Below the pieces are notes generated by a model. That model was not told the DNA's origin, searched no databases, and saw only the letters and a list, made by a program, of their open reading frames with translations. From positions 60,966,336 to 61,030,335 of the forward strand of contig OY997592.1 of the NCBI GenBank assembly GCA_963921825.1: a stretch of DNA of 64,000 bases, given 5' to 3'. Shown here one piece after another: positions 1-11,113 of this stretch. The stretch's first letter is position 1. Each line of letters opens with the position of its first letter. Both the position numbers and the translations under genes were made by a program. Origin of the DNA: Erodium maritimum (lineage: Eukaryota > Streptophyta > Magnoliopsida > Geraniales > Geraniaceae).

Positions 1-240
1 TATTCTTAAAGAACTTTTAAAGATGTATCAGACAAGAAATGGGCTCCCTTAGGTAGAATAGAACACTAAATTCTTGACTCCTTCGTTGAGAGAGACCCAA
101 TAAGGGTTGAATAGAGAGAGGTCCAACAGAAGTTGGGAAGAGAAACTAAGAAAAAGTGAGGTGCCACTGCTGGGACTTGAACCCTGGTCCCAAGACCCAA
201 GTTCAAGTGCTTGACCAGCTGGACATTCAAGCTGTGGTAA
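1..240 (-). mobile_element. tRNA-derived SINE-like sequence in a DEG15 intron
   Basis: Read on the minus strand, the segment has a tRNA-like head. A B-box-like GGTTCAAGTCCC lies at 172-183 and an A-box-like CCAGCTGGTCAAGC around 209-222, about 30 bases apart as in a tRNA promoter. A pyrimidine-rich non-tRNA body follows toward position 1. No acceptor-stem pairing is visible, so this is not a functional tRNA. The head-plus-body design is that of plant SINEs of the Au type. The left end lies outside the window or is degraded, and no target-site duplication could be set. It sits upstream of the first visible DEG15 exon, so it is intronic. An old tRNA pseudogene is the alternative. Confidence 0.4.
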
Positions 241-308
241 CTTATGTATTACACATGTTACATGGTTTGGTTGATGCTATTGGATTCTGACTCCATATTG
301 ACACTGAG

Positions 309-1878
309 CATGCCAGGTATGGAAGGTGGTCCTGTTTTTGGCGAGCATGGGCATCTTATCGGCATCTTAAGTAGACCCTTAAAGCACAAGAAGACCAGTG
401 GTGCTGAAATTCAGGTAAGTAGGGATTTTTTTCCTAGTTTATAATACTTTATCACTGTTAATGAACGCATCATCCAAAACTCTAGCCTTGGGTAACAGCT
501 GGTGATTCCGTGGGAAGCCATTGCAAGTGCTTGCAGTGACTTGCTGCAGGAGCCGCAAAATGCAGAAAAAAAGATTTATAATGACAGAGGCAACTTAAAT
601 GCTGTAGGGAAAGCATTTATAAGTAACAGCCATGGACCCTTGAGTTACATTCAAGTTGAGAAAGCAATGGCTTCTGTATGTCTCATTAGCATTGATGAAG
701 GTGTGTGGGCATCCGGTGTTTTGCTGAACAAAAAAGGCCTGATACTCACAAACGCTCATCTGCTGGAACCTTGGAGATATGGGAAAACAACTGTAAGTAG
801 TGGAAGCCTTGAAGAGCATAAAAGTCAGAACTCGGCATTGCAGAAGTTGGGGAATTCGGGATCTTCTGTAGTTGATGAACAGAGCATGTTCTACAAGGGC
901 CATAGTAGAAACATTCAGGTTCGGCTTGATCATGTGGAGCCTTGGATATGGTGTGATGCTAAACCAGTGTATGTATGTAAAGGACCTTTAGACATTGCCC
1001 TATTGCAGCTTGAGAAAGTTCCTGATCAGCTTTCTCCTATTTCTATGGATTTTGCATCCCCGTCTCTTGGGTCAAAGGCATATGTCATCGGACATGGACT
1101 ACTTGGACCAAAATGTGGTCAGCATCCTAATTCTGAAATCAATCTATCAAGCAAGCTTTTTCAATCTAGCAAATAATTGTGAATTTTTTCTCCAATTTTG
1201 CTTGTGTTTGGTTGCAGGGTTCTCCCCATCTGTGTGCTCTGGTGTTGTGGCAAAAGTGGTAAAAGCAAAGATGCCACATTCTCATGAGCGGTTTTTTGCA
1301 TCGGGTACCAAATATCTGCCGGCTATGCTGGAGACTACAGCTGCGGTCCATCCCGGTGCTAGTGGTGGTGCTGTGGTCAATTCAGATGGTGAAATGATTG
1401 GGCTCATTACAAGGTTAGGGTCAAATACATTGTAAAAAAAGCCATCAGTAATCCCAAGTCAGTTCATTACATAGAGATTTTTCACTGGTTGTTGATAAAA
1501 GATCCTTGAATACTTAATATCAGTAACGCAAAGCATGGTGGAAGGATAATGATACCGCATTTGAACTTCAGCATTCCATGTGCGGCTCTGATACCAATCT
1601 TCATGTTCTCAAGAGGTTATTTCTTTACTACATTGGGTAAGGGTTGGGGCTGAATAAGTTGTGGTATTGATGTTTTTTTGTGGCCAACAGATATGCAGGA
1701 TGTTTCCTTGCTACGAGCGCTAGACCAACAAAACGAAGCACTTTCGTCTGTCTGGGCGTTTGTGCCGAAGCCAGAGGAACGTGGTAAGAAAGAAGGTAAG
1801 GGTACTCGATTTGCCAAGTTCTTGGAGGAAAGTCAGGATGTCAAGCTTGGCCACTCGAAAAGGCGTAGTAAGTTGTGA
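309..1878 (+). CDS. DEG15: DEG15-like peroxisomal processing protease, 3' part
   Basis: This is a trypsin-like serine protease of the DEG family that removes PTS2 presequences inside peroxisomes/glyoxysomes. The 5' exons lie left of the window. Visible exons: 309-414, 499-1117, 1218-1413, 1524-1615 and 1691-1878; phases join cleanly. The catalytic triad can be read: His in [11 protein letters not shown], Asp in [10 protein letters not shown], and Ser in [11 protein letters not shown]. The N-terminal half seen here starts at the [10 protein letters not shown] segment, a second protease-like GG motif typical of this protein. The C-terminus is RRSKL followed by a stop, so the last three residues SKL form a PTS1 peroxisome import signal, as in Arabidopsis DEG15. 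The first visible exon's acceptor (after 308) is inferred from phase. Family identity is strong; the 5' boundary is less sure. Confidence 0.9.
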
Positions 1879-3889
1879 CCATCAGCTGTGTGTGTTATGT
1901 ACAGAGAAAACAAACAACTCTCATTGGATCCCAAGTTAACAATTTGTAAAGTTAGAGTTTATTATTTACTGGTGACTAGAATGCAATCAGAGCCGACTTG
2001 AGCTTTAAGTGAGTTAAGCAATTTTTTTGAAGCCATCAATTAGAAAAGGTCCCGTCTAATAAATAAGAAGTCGTTTAAGACATCGGGTGAAAAATACCTC
2101 ATATAATTAAAGATCTATTACTATTTGATCGAACTTAATCAAGTGAAAATTTAGACTTCTAATCTTGAAATTAAAATTTAATACTAGTTGTGCCTAATTT
2201 TGATCTCTATTCAAATTTGTTTTTCAGAAAAACATTTTTCATCAAAATGAAAGATAATTTTTCTTGATGGTTGAACATTCTAGCAGCTATATGGATGTTT
2301 ATTTCGCAGTGAAAAACTATCGTTAACGAAACATAATGTAAGTTTCATTTATCAATGATTAGTGAATTAAAAACAATGAAAAAAACAATGGAACATATCA
2401 AAAAAGAAGCGCGGATATTTATATATCAATTCACTATAGTACTTCTTTGAGGAATCACAATCAATTTATCAACTCCATTTAGAAAATGCTCAAACAAAAA
2501 TAATCTGGAAAAGTAAGATGTCAAAATTGAAAAAGAAAATCCAATATTGGATATAGATGTCGTATCAAAGCAGAAAGAATGCAAAACAAACATACGAGAA
2601 ATTCATTGAGTGTTTGATTTGATATCTCATACTTCCCTTAGTGTTTTATATACCAATTTCTCAGACATTAAATAATAAACTATACATCTAAAGATGAATA
2701 TTAAAGAATATCAGCATTGTCTTATTGAAAAGGAAACAAGACATGCACATATTAACAACCGGTGCTAGAATGTCTAGCTTTTGTACAAATATGTTTAGTA
2801 AAAAAAAGATCATATATCGAATAATAATTCATGGAGTTCATGGAATAAAAGCATGAGTCCTGGTGTGTTTGACAATATTGAAAATCGGAGTTACTATACA
2901 TTATAAATTGTCTAGAAAAGATTTGAAGTAGAGAAATATTTAGAAGGTGATGATAATTGCTAGCCATATACGACGTCACATAAGCTAGCATAATTTGGTG
3001 TAACTGTCTAGAATTATCTTGAACCTGTCATATTTTAACTTGACATGAATGTATCATGTTTATAAATAAATGTGAATCCTTAAGCTTTTAGATTTTTGTA
3101 TAGAATTCTAAACAATACATCTTATCCATGGAGGTTGTCTTGTTAAAAATTAATCTTCATCATTCATTTTAGATTTTAAGTGTTATAAGTAGATGTTCAA
3201 GATCATTTGTTCAATATCATCTAGTATAATCTTTCTATACGAACATGTTTACTTATTTTTTTTTTATCATATTCTTTCATAAAGAAAAAAAAGACATCGA
3301 TCAATTCTCGCTTTAGGCCCCAATAATCATTGGGTCAGTCCTGAATGCAATCCTTTGGAATTCGGATATTTCTATCATCCTGGTGTTTAACAGTACAAGT
3401 GCAGAACCTTGCTTCACAGAAATCCAACTGCAAGCTTCACCTAGCTAATTCTCCCGAAATGGAGCTGCCACTGGCCTTGGCCTTACTCGAACTTCATTTT
3501 TGGTTATATACATAGCTCTGGGTTTTAGAGAGAGTTGTATCCTCATCACGGGCGCTGCGAGAGTCTGACTCTCGATCTCTAGCGGGCAAATGAAGTCACG
3601 ACCCGTGATGGTTGACAGGACAAAAACCAGAGACAAAAGGTTGAAGATACACGATCACTGTATTTTTCCTGTTTTTTTTGTTAAATATTGAAACTTACTC
3701 TAAACTATTGGTTACGAACACTACACTACCTAATGTTTTAAAATCACAAATACGATATCTAAAGTATAAGTCAGACGATTCTGTTAGTAAATACTAACAA
3801 CAAGCCATGAAATGTCCATTTTGTCCCTCTGAATTTGAATCGGCTTATCTATATGAGTTGAAAGACTACTTTATCCCTCTTCTTATTGG
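1879..3889. other. Intergenic, AT-rich, no gene recognised
   Basis: This is downstream sequence of DEG15. It has only short chance reading frames and no splice-linked coding signal. Around 3440-3650 composition becomes more balanced, but I could not assign it to a gene or repeat family. Confidence 0.5.
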
Positions 3890-4811
3890 GAAAATTTCAA
3901 TAGAATACCCCGTCAAACATTTGTTTGCAAGATAATACTCTAGCATATTTTTTTGTAATATAATACTCTGACAAACATTTAATTACGGTTTGGGGCCTAA
4001 TCGTTAACTTTATATTATTTTTCCATCAAAAAAGTGAAAAGATCCAAAATACTTCTCACCATGAAATGTTAAAATTACATTTCATTCCTCTTCAAATTTT
4101 CATAGTATACCGTTTCAAAAAAAACAATCATAGTATACCATAAAAAACATAATTTTATATATTTCGAAAAAAAATAGATTTTATTGCAAAAACTAGATTT
4201 TTATTTAAATAATTAAATAATTTATATTTTTTAATTTGGGTAAAAATATAAAATAATTAAATATTTATATTTTTTCAATTTGGGTAAACAAATAAATTAA
4301 TTAAATATGTAAGTAAAAAAATAAAAAAGAGTTAAATACATATTATATAAAAAATCATATTTAATTTAAATATGTAATTGAATAAGATGAAAATAATTAT
4401 AATATTTTATATTAATGAATTAATAAACGTCGTTATAAATAAAAACTGATTTTTTATTAATAATTAAAATATGATTATTATATATATAAACTGATTTTTA
4501 AAATATTTTTTGAAATAAATATGATTTTATAAAAAATGATTTAAAATCTAATATTTTGAAATACATTAAAATCTGATTTTTTTTTATGGTAGATTTTGAA
4601 AATTGGAAGATCAATGAAGAACAATTTTGACATTTCATGGGGAGGGGTATTTTGGACTTTTTATACTTTTTGGATGGATAATAACATAAAGTTAACATTT
4701 AGGTATCAAATTGTCGTTAAATGTTTGACATGGTATTATATTACAAAACAATTGTATCAGGGTATTATCATGCATATAAATATTTGACATGGTGTTATAT
4801 TCAAAATTTTC
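3890..4811. mobile_element. Foldback-type non-autonomous element (long terminal inverted repeats)
   Basis: The two ends are inverted copies of each other over roughly 200 bases. The left end (GGAAAATTTCAATAGAATAC...) matches the reverse complement of the right end (GAAAATTTTGAATATAACAC...). The match continues through shared blocks such as TTTTGTAATATAATAC, GTTAACTTTAT and CCATGAAATGT. The core (about 4130-4590) is extremely AT-rich and has no reading frame. This structure fits a foldback or MULE-like MITE with no transposase. I could not find a convincing target-site duplication, so the superfamily is open. Confidence 0.65.
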
Positions 4812-5639
4812 TTTTAACTCTTTAATAATTCATTAATAATTTAACTAATTCTTATTAAGATAATATTTCTATTGGGTTTCGAGGTCGTGGACAAAAGAAA
4901 CATGAAAAGCAACGGAAATTAACCACGAATCACTCGAGAAGAAGCTACCAATTATTGAAAAACAAGACATAAAATTCAGCAAGAGTTTGTGTGCATTACC
5001 TTCTTGTTTCGATGAGAATTGAGAAGAAGAACACCAAACTTTGGATGACTTGAGCCCCTTGGACGCCTACGTATCCTTAACGGAATCAAAGTCGACGTAG
5101 TTCTTGAGTTTGTAGACTCAAGAACATGCAACAATAGAGCTTGCTCTTCTTAAGGGTGTTCGACTAAGGTGGGAGAGAAGATGAAGTTGTTGTGTAAAAT
5201 TTCTCAAGTCCTTGCATGTCTTGAAATGTCAACACTCTTGCATGTTGAGTTAAGTGGATTGTGTCATCTCACTTAATCCCCATCAACAGCCAAGCGTCCA
5301 TGCAAAAATGCGAGATGGACTTAATAAACTATGTTAGTTTATTATGTGAGCAACTCCAAGAAACTTCTATCATCTCATTTTGATAAGAAGGAATTAGGAA
5401 ATTTTGGTGTAATCCATAGGGTTAAGGTGATCCAAAAATCCAATGGAATCTTCTTAATTCAATTTCATTACGTTGAGTGTGAAGAAATTCAATTATTTTG
5501 ATGTTGTAGCTGCTAAAACTTCATACGATTACAACTTCATCTCATGACGAATTTAAGTGAAAGCATTTCAGAACTCAAGTATCCTAAGATCATAGGTAGT
5601 TTGATGTTCCTCATGAATTTTTCCCTACCAATACAACTT
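4812..5639. other. Unclassified repeat-like intergenic sequence
   Basis: The stretch lies between the foldback element and the copia fragment. It carries no credible reading frame. Its position directly ahead of the copia remnant suggests it may be part of the same dead retroelement or an LTR, but I saw no paired copy in the window. Confidence 0.3.
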
Positions 5640-6190
5640 ATGTTATGAGCAATTTGATTTGGTATACACATAACTTGAGTGAAGAACACACCAGAGGTAC
5701 TCTTCGTCGTCTGCTAAAATCCTCGGACATGAAAATGGATTGGTCCCTGCATTACAGTGAATTCTCTGTCGTGTTAGAGGGATACTACGATGCAAACGCG
5801 TATAGCCCACTCTACTATGGAGTCTAAATCTATTGTCATTGATTCAGCCAGACAAGAAGCAGACTGGTTGAGAAACCTATCAGCGAATGTGCATGTACGA
5901 GGAAGACTAGCACAACTTGTTTCATTACATTGTGATTCACAATTAACTGTTTTTGTTGCCAAAAATAAAGTCTATAACGAGAAGAGAAGACATTCGAATC
6001 CAACACAGTGTAATGAAACAACTTATGAATTCTTTGGACTATGTGAAATATGTAATGAATCTTGATGATATCTTTACGAAGGACTACTAAGGAAGGTTTT
6101 CATTGATACGTTGAAGGGAATGGGCCTAAAACCCATAGATCAAGACCATGTGATTGACTTGCAAGGAAGTCAATAGAGGTCATCTGAGTC
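5640..6190 (+). pseudogene. Ty1/copia RNase H remnant
   Basis: Broken frames on the plus strand spell pieces of the copia polyprotein C-terminus. One is a DWSLHYSEFSVVLEGYYDAN-like RNase H start. Then come ARIAHSTMES-like and QEADWLRNL segments, then VSLHCDSQLTVFVAKN with NEKRRH, and finally an ADxFTKG-like tail decayed to DDIFTKDY. Frameshifts and stops occur between pieces and the integrase and reverse transcriptase are missing. It is a truncated, inactive LTR-retrotransposon fragment; no LTR pair was found around it. Confidence 0.75.
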
Positions 6191-7304
6191 CTGATGATAT
6201 GTAGTCACTTTTTGTGGTGGTGTTATTTGAGATGTACTTATGGATTACAATCTTGATATATCTAAAACAATATTATAATGGAGACGCACTTAATAGATCC
6301 CGATTTATAACCGGTTCTTGGTGGTGTTATTAAGACACGCTTGATACTTTGGATTGTTAGTCTATGATCAATCATTGATGGTATTTTGCGGCGCATCAGA
6401 TGGACTACAATGACAAGATGGACTATATGTCTTTTGTAGCTCGAGCTTATATAGCAAGTGCTATAGAGGCACACTAAAGAGCTACTTACATGAGTGTGAT
6501 GTTAGGGCGTCATCTTTGTAGAGCATTCATTAAACCCATGATATACGCATGACCTTCAATATTGTTATTGATGTTTTATAAAACTTATGGAATTGAAAGT
6601 ATGATATTTGTTGCAGCTTATATCGATCGAAACTAAATGAGTTCAAAACGCAATAAATTTGTTTTAAGAAAGATATGAACTTAAAAAATTTAGTCCTACC
6701 TGTATCTAGGAAGTTTCTTTCTGTTAATATTTGTTATTCACGTGTCAAACAATCATCATATTTCATACAAATTAGCGGGACAATGAGTCTTCAAAAAAAG
6801 TGTTAGGTAAGTAATTATATTTCTAATTGAGTACTTGAAATATATTTTGGGCCACGTGATTTGCTCTTACCATCGCTTCAAGGTTGTACAAAATGATAAA
6901 CACAATACAGAGGCCAGAAAAGTAAAACAGAGGACAATACATTGTTCATAGTCCCTCTTCGGAACCTCCAATAAATGACTTCCTCCCAACCACGAGCCCT
7001 AATAAATGTTCACACAGACATTTTCATACTGCTCCATAAAACCCAGACCACAGAATCTATTCCATTTGTTGCAAGATATTTCATATTTATAAGTCACGAT
7101 ATGCCCACACCACAGTATCGTGTAACAAATGACAATCTGTTACGTCTTGGAACCGTAAACTGTAAACAAACTTTCCATGCCTACAAAATCTAATTCATTC
7201 TCGGTCATCGATGGAAATATCACTGATGCATGCAATTAGAATACAAACATTTTCTTTTTTAATTACAACTGACCTGGTGACACTACAAAAGCCAGGTTAG
7301 GGGT
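6191..7304. other. Intergenic sequence downstream of the kinase gene
   Basis: There is no coding signal. The right part (roughly 6960-7304) probably holds the 3' UTR of the minus-strand kinase. The left part may be more of the decayed copia element. Confidence 0.4.
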
Positions 7305-9674
7305 TCATATGAACCTGGGCTTAGGCACCGCTGTGCTCGTGGTACTTGAAGGGTGTGCAGGCCCGAGCTTTTGAATCCAATGACGAAGCCCTTTCTTGTG
7401 ATCTTGGCTAATAAGGCTTGGTACCAGATTGAGTGTGCCATCCTGGGCAAGCGATGATTCGAACTGCTCTAATACCTTCACTACCTGCCAAAACTCGGGC
7501 CTCTTGTCTGGTTGCAGTGACCAGCATTGCTCGATTAACGCTCGCATGGCAGGCGGGCAGTCCCCTGGCATAACAGGCCTCAGATTCTGAAAGAATTGCA
7601 TGTGAAAATTTGTCTCATCAGTTCTCAGAGCATGTGAAAATGTAAAGCCGTGTATAAAAACTAACGTCAAACTTTTGTTTGTTTTGCAACTGTTATAATG
7701 CCGTTTATTCAGACACGAGTTGTCCAAAATGCCGCTGCCGATTTGCGTATACTAACCGTTAGTTTTTGGCAACAAGGTCGTCCATAATTTGTTGTTGCAA
7801 AAACAGTGACAGACGACAGTAGGAGGTTAGTATATGCAAAATCTTCAGGGGCATTTTCCATCAAAATTGATGGTGTTATAACAGTTGAAGACAAACAAAA
7901 AGTCTCACATTAGTTTTTGCAACAAAAGGTCAACAATAGTGTGCGCTCGCGTAACCCGTATAGTGGGTGGTGGTTATACCATCATTAGGATAATTGATAC
8001 TCTATCACGCTGACACACTATAGGTTGTTGGGCAGCATACTCTGGATGTATTAGAATAATAACTACGTAGACATACCGGCATACGTTTGAAACAAATTCT
8101 TAGTCATGAGCATATGTTGTATTTTGTTAACAAATAAAAATTGGATAAGAACACCAAAAAACAACTAAGCTTCCAAACTCAAAGAAGACTTGTGAATATA
8201 AAGGCATGCAAGCAAAGGGAAAGATATGATTGCAAACCCTATAAGAATGAGTATGGATAGAAGATATAAAACTCGGGAACATACCTTATTGACCACAGCA
8301 AAAGCAGCTTGGATGGGGGTCATATCTTCATAAGGAATTGCGCCAGCAACCATTTCCCATAATATGAGTCCAAAACTATACACATCCACCTTCTTCCCGT
8401 AGGACTTCTTTCTTATCATCTCAGGTGCCATCCAACGGTAAGTTCCGGGATCATCCGCCAAAGAATCACAATACGCCTCCTCACAAGCTATTCCAAAATC
8501 AGCAATTTTTAGGTGGGATTCTTCATCAATAAGAACATTCTCGGGTTTAAGGTCCCGATGAATGATGCCTTGAGAATGTATGTACTCCATTCCTCGTGCA
8601 ATATCTAGAGCCGCTGTGATTAATTGTTGCAGTGGAAGAGATTTATGCTCCAGCTTGTGGAGGTATGACCTCAAAGAACCTTCGGATAAGTATTCAGTAA
8701 TTACGCAATAAACTGGTGGCTTTTTGCATGCTGCTACAAACTGTTTTTCAGATAAAAACATGCGAGTAATTAGGATTGTATAATTCATATATCTAAAAAG
8801 GTTTTCGTGAATCACTGACCTATATTCTGAGTTATTGGAAGTTAATTAGATGCTCAACAGTTCATCAAACACAAAAGAATAATCATTCTGAAAAAGTAGC
8901 ATGACCAAATGACATGCAATTAGAGTATGCTAAGAATTTGATCACCTTCAAGACATTCGGATGCTGAAGCCTGGAGAGAAGGGTGACTTCTCTCTTGAAT
9001 TGGTTCTCTAAACGAGCAGCTAATGCTCGGTTTTCGTCATCATCTGGTACCCTAATAATCTTGACTGCAACGGGTTCATCCTCATACATCCCATGGTAAA
9101 GCCGGCTATTAGCCCCATGAGCAAACCTAAGCCCAAGAAAAAGCTTTGAGAGATCCACACTCCATTCATCAGAGGCATCCACTGCAGTAACCCGACCTCC
9201 ACCATGATCAAAATACCTGGTCCAAGAAGAATCCTTCTTGCTCTTCACTTTATCGTAACTTTTCATCAAACCAAAGTGCCTATGGGGGCTAGTACTTGAG
9301 GCAGGAGTAGATGATTTACTTTCTTGCTTCCCCTTTCCCTTCTCAGAGGTTTCTCTTCTACGGGGATTTGGAGTGGAGAACCTCTTACGCTGGGACCTCG
9401 CTTCCTTGAAGGTATCAGAGAGAGCAGTTACGGGAGAAGGGGACAATGATCTTTGCTTGTTTGTAACAGGATTCCTCTGAATTGGGGAATGAATTGGAAC
9501 AGATTTGTAGCTAATTAAAGTTGTATCTGTAGGTGTACCTGTACCTGGTCTTGAGTTTAACCCAGAAGGGCTTTCAGGCTGGACAGAGAACGGCAACCTG
9601 GCAGTGTCCATGCGATGACAAACAGTGTGAGAAAACTTGGTTCTCCTGATCCATGAGGTAGATTCTTCCTCCAT
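7305..9674 (-). CDS. Raf-like (group C MAPKKK-related) Ser/Thr protein kinase
   Basis: Minus-strand exons are 9674-8946, 8740-8285 and 7586-7305, giving 488 residues. The first ~165 residues are Ser/Arg/Lys-rich and low-complexity. The kinase domain follows: a GxxxxGxxSxxYxG glycine loop, Lys in VAVKII, HRDLKPEN, DFG in KIADFGIA, APE in YRWMAPEM, and WEMVAGAIPY in subdomain IX. A short tail ends in KPRFI. This matches plant Raf-like kinases of the HT1/RAF43 type (soluble, plant signalling); the substrate cannot be told. An in-frame ATG 21 bases upstream (9695) is an alternative start; I prefer 9674 because MEEESxSW is the family-like start. A 5' UTR intron (donor near 10466, acceptor near 9717) is possible. 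The 3' intron carries a MITE-like insertion. Confidence 0.9.
7721..7965. mobile_element. MITE-like foldback sequence in a kinase intron
   Basis: The piece lies in the intron between kinase exons 2 and 3. It shares words with the element at 12771-13020: a TTAGTTTxTGxxAACAAxGGTCG-like arm near each end in inverted orientation, and a central GATGGNGTTATAACA. The ends are eroded and boundaries are approximate. I read it as an older member of the same family. Confidence 0.45.
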
Positions 9675-9695
9675 GGTCTCCTCCCTTTCCACCAA

Positions 9696-10961
9696 GAAAA
9701 TTCAATACCAAAAACACTATAAACAAATCAACCACAGACCCAGCTCCAATCAAACAATCCTATTCCAGAAGAAGGAAAAGCTCAAAAAGCCAAATTTCTC
9801 ATCATCCATCAACAATCAGCAGAGAAAAGAAACTGATTCAGCAAATTCCCAACAGCAAGGGGATTCTCTTCAATTTCAATCCAGAACCAGACACGAACAT
9901 GAAACAATGAAAACCCATCAACTCACAGACATGAACATGAATATGCACCCAAACCCCTCTCTTTCCTTCCTTGTTACCTTTCTCTCCAGCTTCAAAGTCA
10001 AATACCACCATCCGTCATAGCCTGGAAGATCCCACAGAGCCAAATAAACAAATGAAAACAAAACAATTTTTTCAATATAAAATATATCACTAATTCAAAA
10101 TTAAGAAACACCCATCATTACTATTGCGATTACACATTAAAAAAAATCATCTTTACACATACACCTCATCAAATCAGGGCAGAGAACATAGCTAATATGA
10201 TACGATTATTAAACATCCACATGAATAAATAAAAATAAAAATAAAAACAAAATCGACTGCAGAGAGATCCAGATTGATATAAGCACAAATACAGAAAAGC
10301 TATTACCGAACGGTCATATCCCTTCAACCCTGTCGTTTCAACACGAATCCGCCATGGAAGGTGAAGCCAGAAACGGCAATTCGGACTCAGGCTGGTATGC
10401 GTGTCGCAGAGGAAAGAGAAGAAAGGAAATATCGCAAGCAGAGGTTCCGTGTAACCGGAGACTTACGGTGAGGCTGCGGGGGGACGGAGGCGGCGCGTGG
10501 TGGTGGGGACCAGAGACTCTCTCGTGCTCGCTCGGCAGAAAGTCAGAGGAGGAGGAAAAAAGAAAGGAAGGAGACAGGGAATTGAGTATTTATTGAGTTT
10601 TAAATTTAATTTATTAGTTAATTTCGTTGGCTCCGAATGCAAAAAGAAAAAGAAGAACAATAATAATATAGTAATGGAGGACGTGGACAGGTGTCGCCAT
10701 CAGAGAGAATGTATGGTACGGAGAGGTTTGGCTGATCCAACGGTTGTGCTCCCTAGGTACGGCCCTCCCGTCCCGCACAAGTATACACCTTTCTTATTTT
10801 TCGTTTCTTTCTCGTGAGTCGTGACTTGTATGTTCTGTTCCGAGAAGAGTTGTGTTTTTGTTGTAACTCGTGAAGGGTAAAATAGTCTTTTTAAACAGGC
10901 AAATAGTTGTTTCATTTTTATTCTAGAATTTCAACTATATATCATATAAACAAAAATCCAT
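9696..10961 (-). promoter_or_regulatory. Probable 5' UTR and promoter of the kinase gene
   Basis: The region is upstream of the kinase start on the minus strand. It has no conserved frame. A CACCGTAAGT donor-like site near 10466 and an acceptor-like site near 9717 would allow a leader intron. Around 10450-10600 the plus strand is purine-rich and GC-richer, typical of a plant transcript leader. The exact start site cannot be set from sequence. Confidence 0.35.
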
Positions 10962-11110
10962 GAATGAAGTAGAGCTTTAACGGCGCATCCTCGGACTCAG
11001 TTACGGTTGATTCCTAAATGAAGTAGAGTTTTAACGGCGCATCCTCGGACTCGGTTACGGTTGATTCCGAGAGCATCCTCGGACTCAGTTACGGTTCCTA
11101 GAGCATCTCG
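10962..11110. repeat. Tandem repeat copied from the 3' end of the BAC1 coding region
   Basis: Two nearly identical ~53 bp units (about 10962-11015 and 11016-11070) are followed by shortened units up to the BAC1 stop. Each contains the plus-strand word ACTCAGTTACGGTTGATTCC or a close variant. The same word (GAGTCACTTACGGTTGATTCC) covers the last codons and stop of BAC1 at 11111-11131. The shared AGAGCTTTAAC also occurs in the coding exon. The array therefore seems to have arisen by local duplication of the gene end. Confidence 0.7.
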
Positions 11111-11113
11111 GAG

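Noticed and set aside
165-235. Functional tRNA gene on the minus strand
   Set aside because: A and B boxes can be seen but the acceptor and anticodon stems do not pair, so a SINE or tRNA relic is more likely.
9637-10020. 127-codon plus-strand frame upstream of the kinase
   Set aside because: It overlaps the kinase leader on the other strand, is rich in Gln/Asn/Ser/His from A/C-rich DNA, and has no similarity I recognise.
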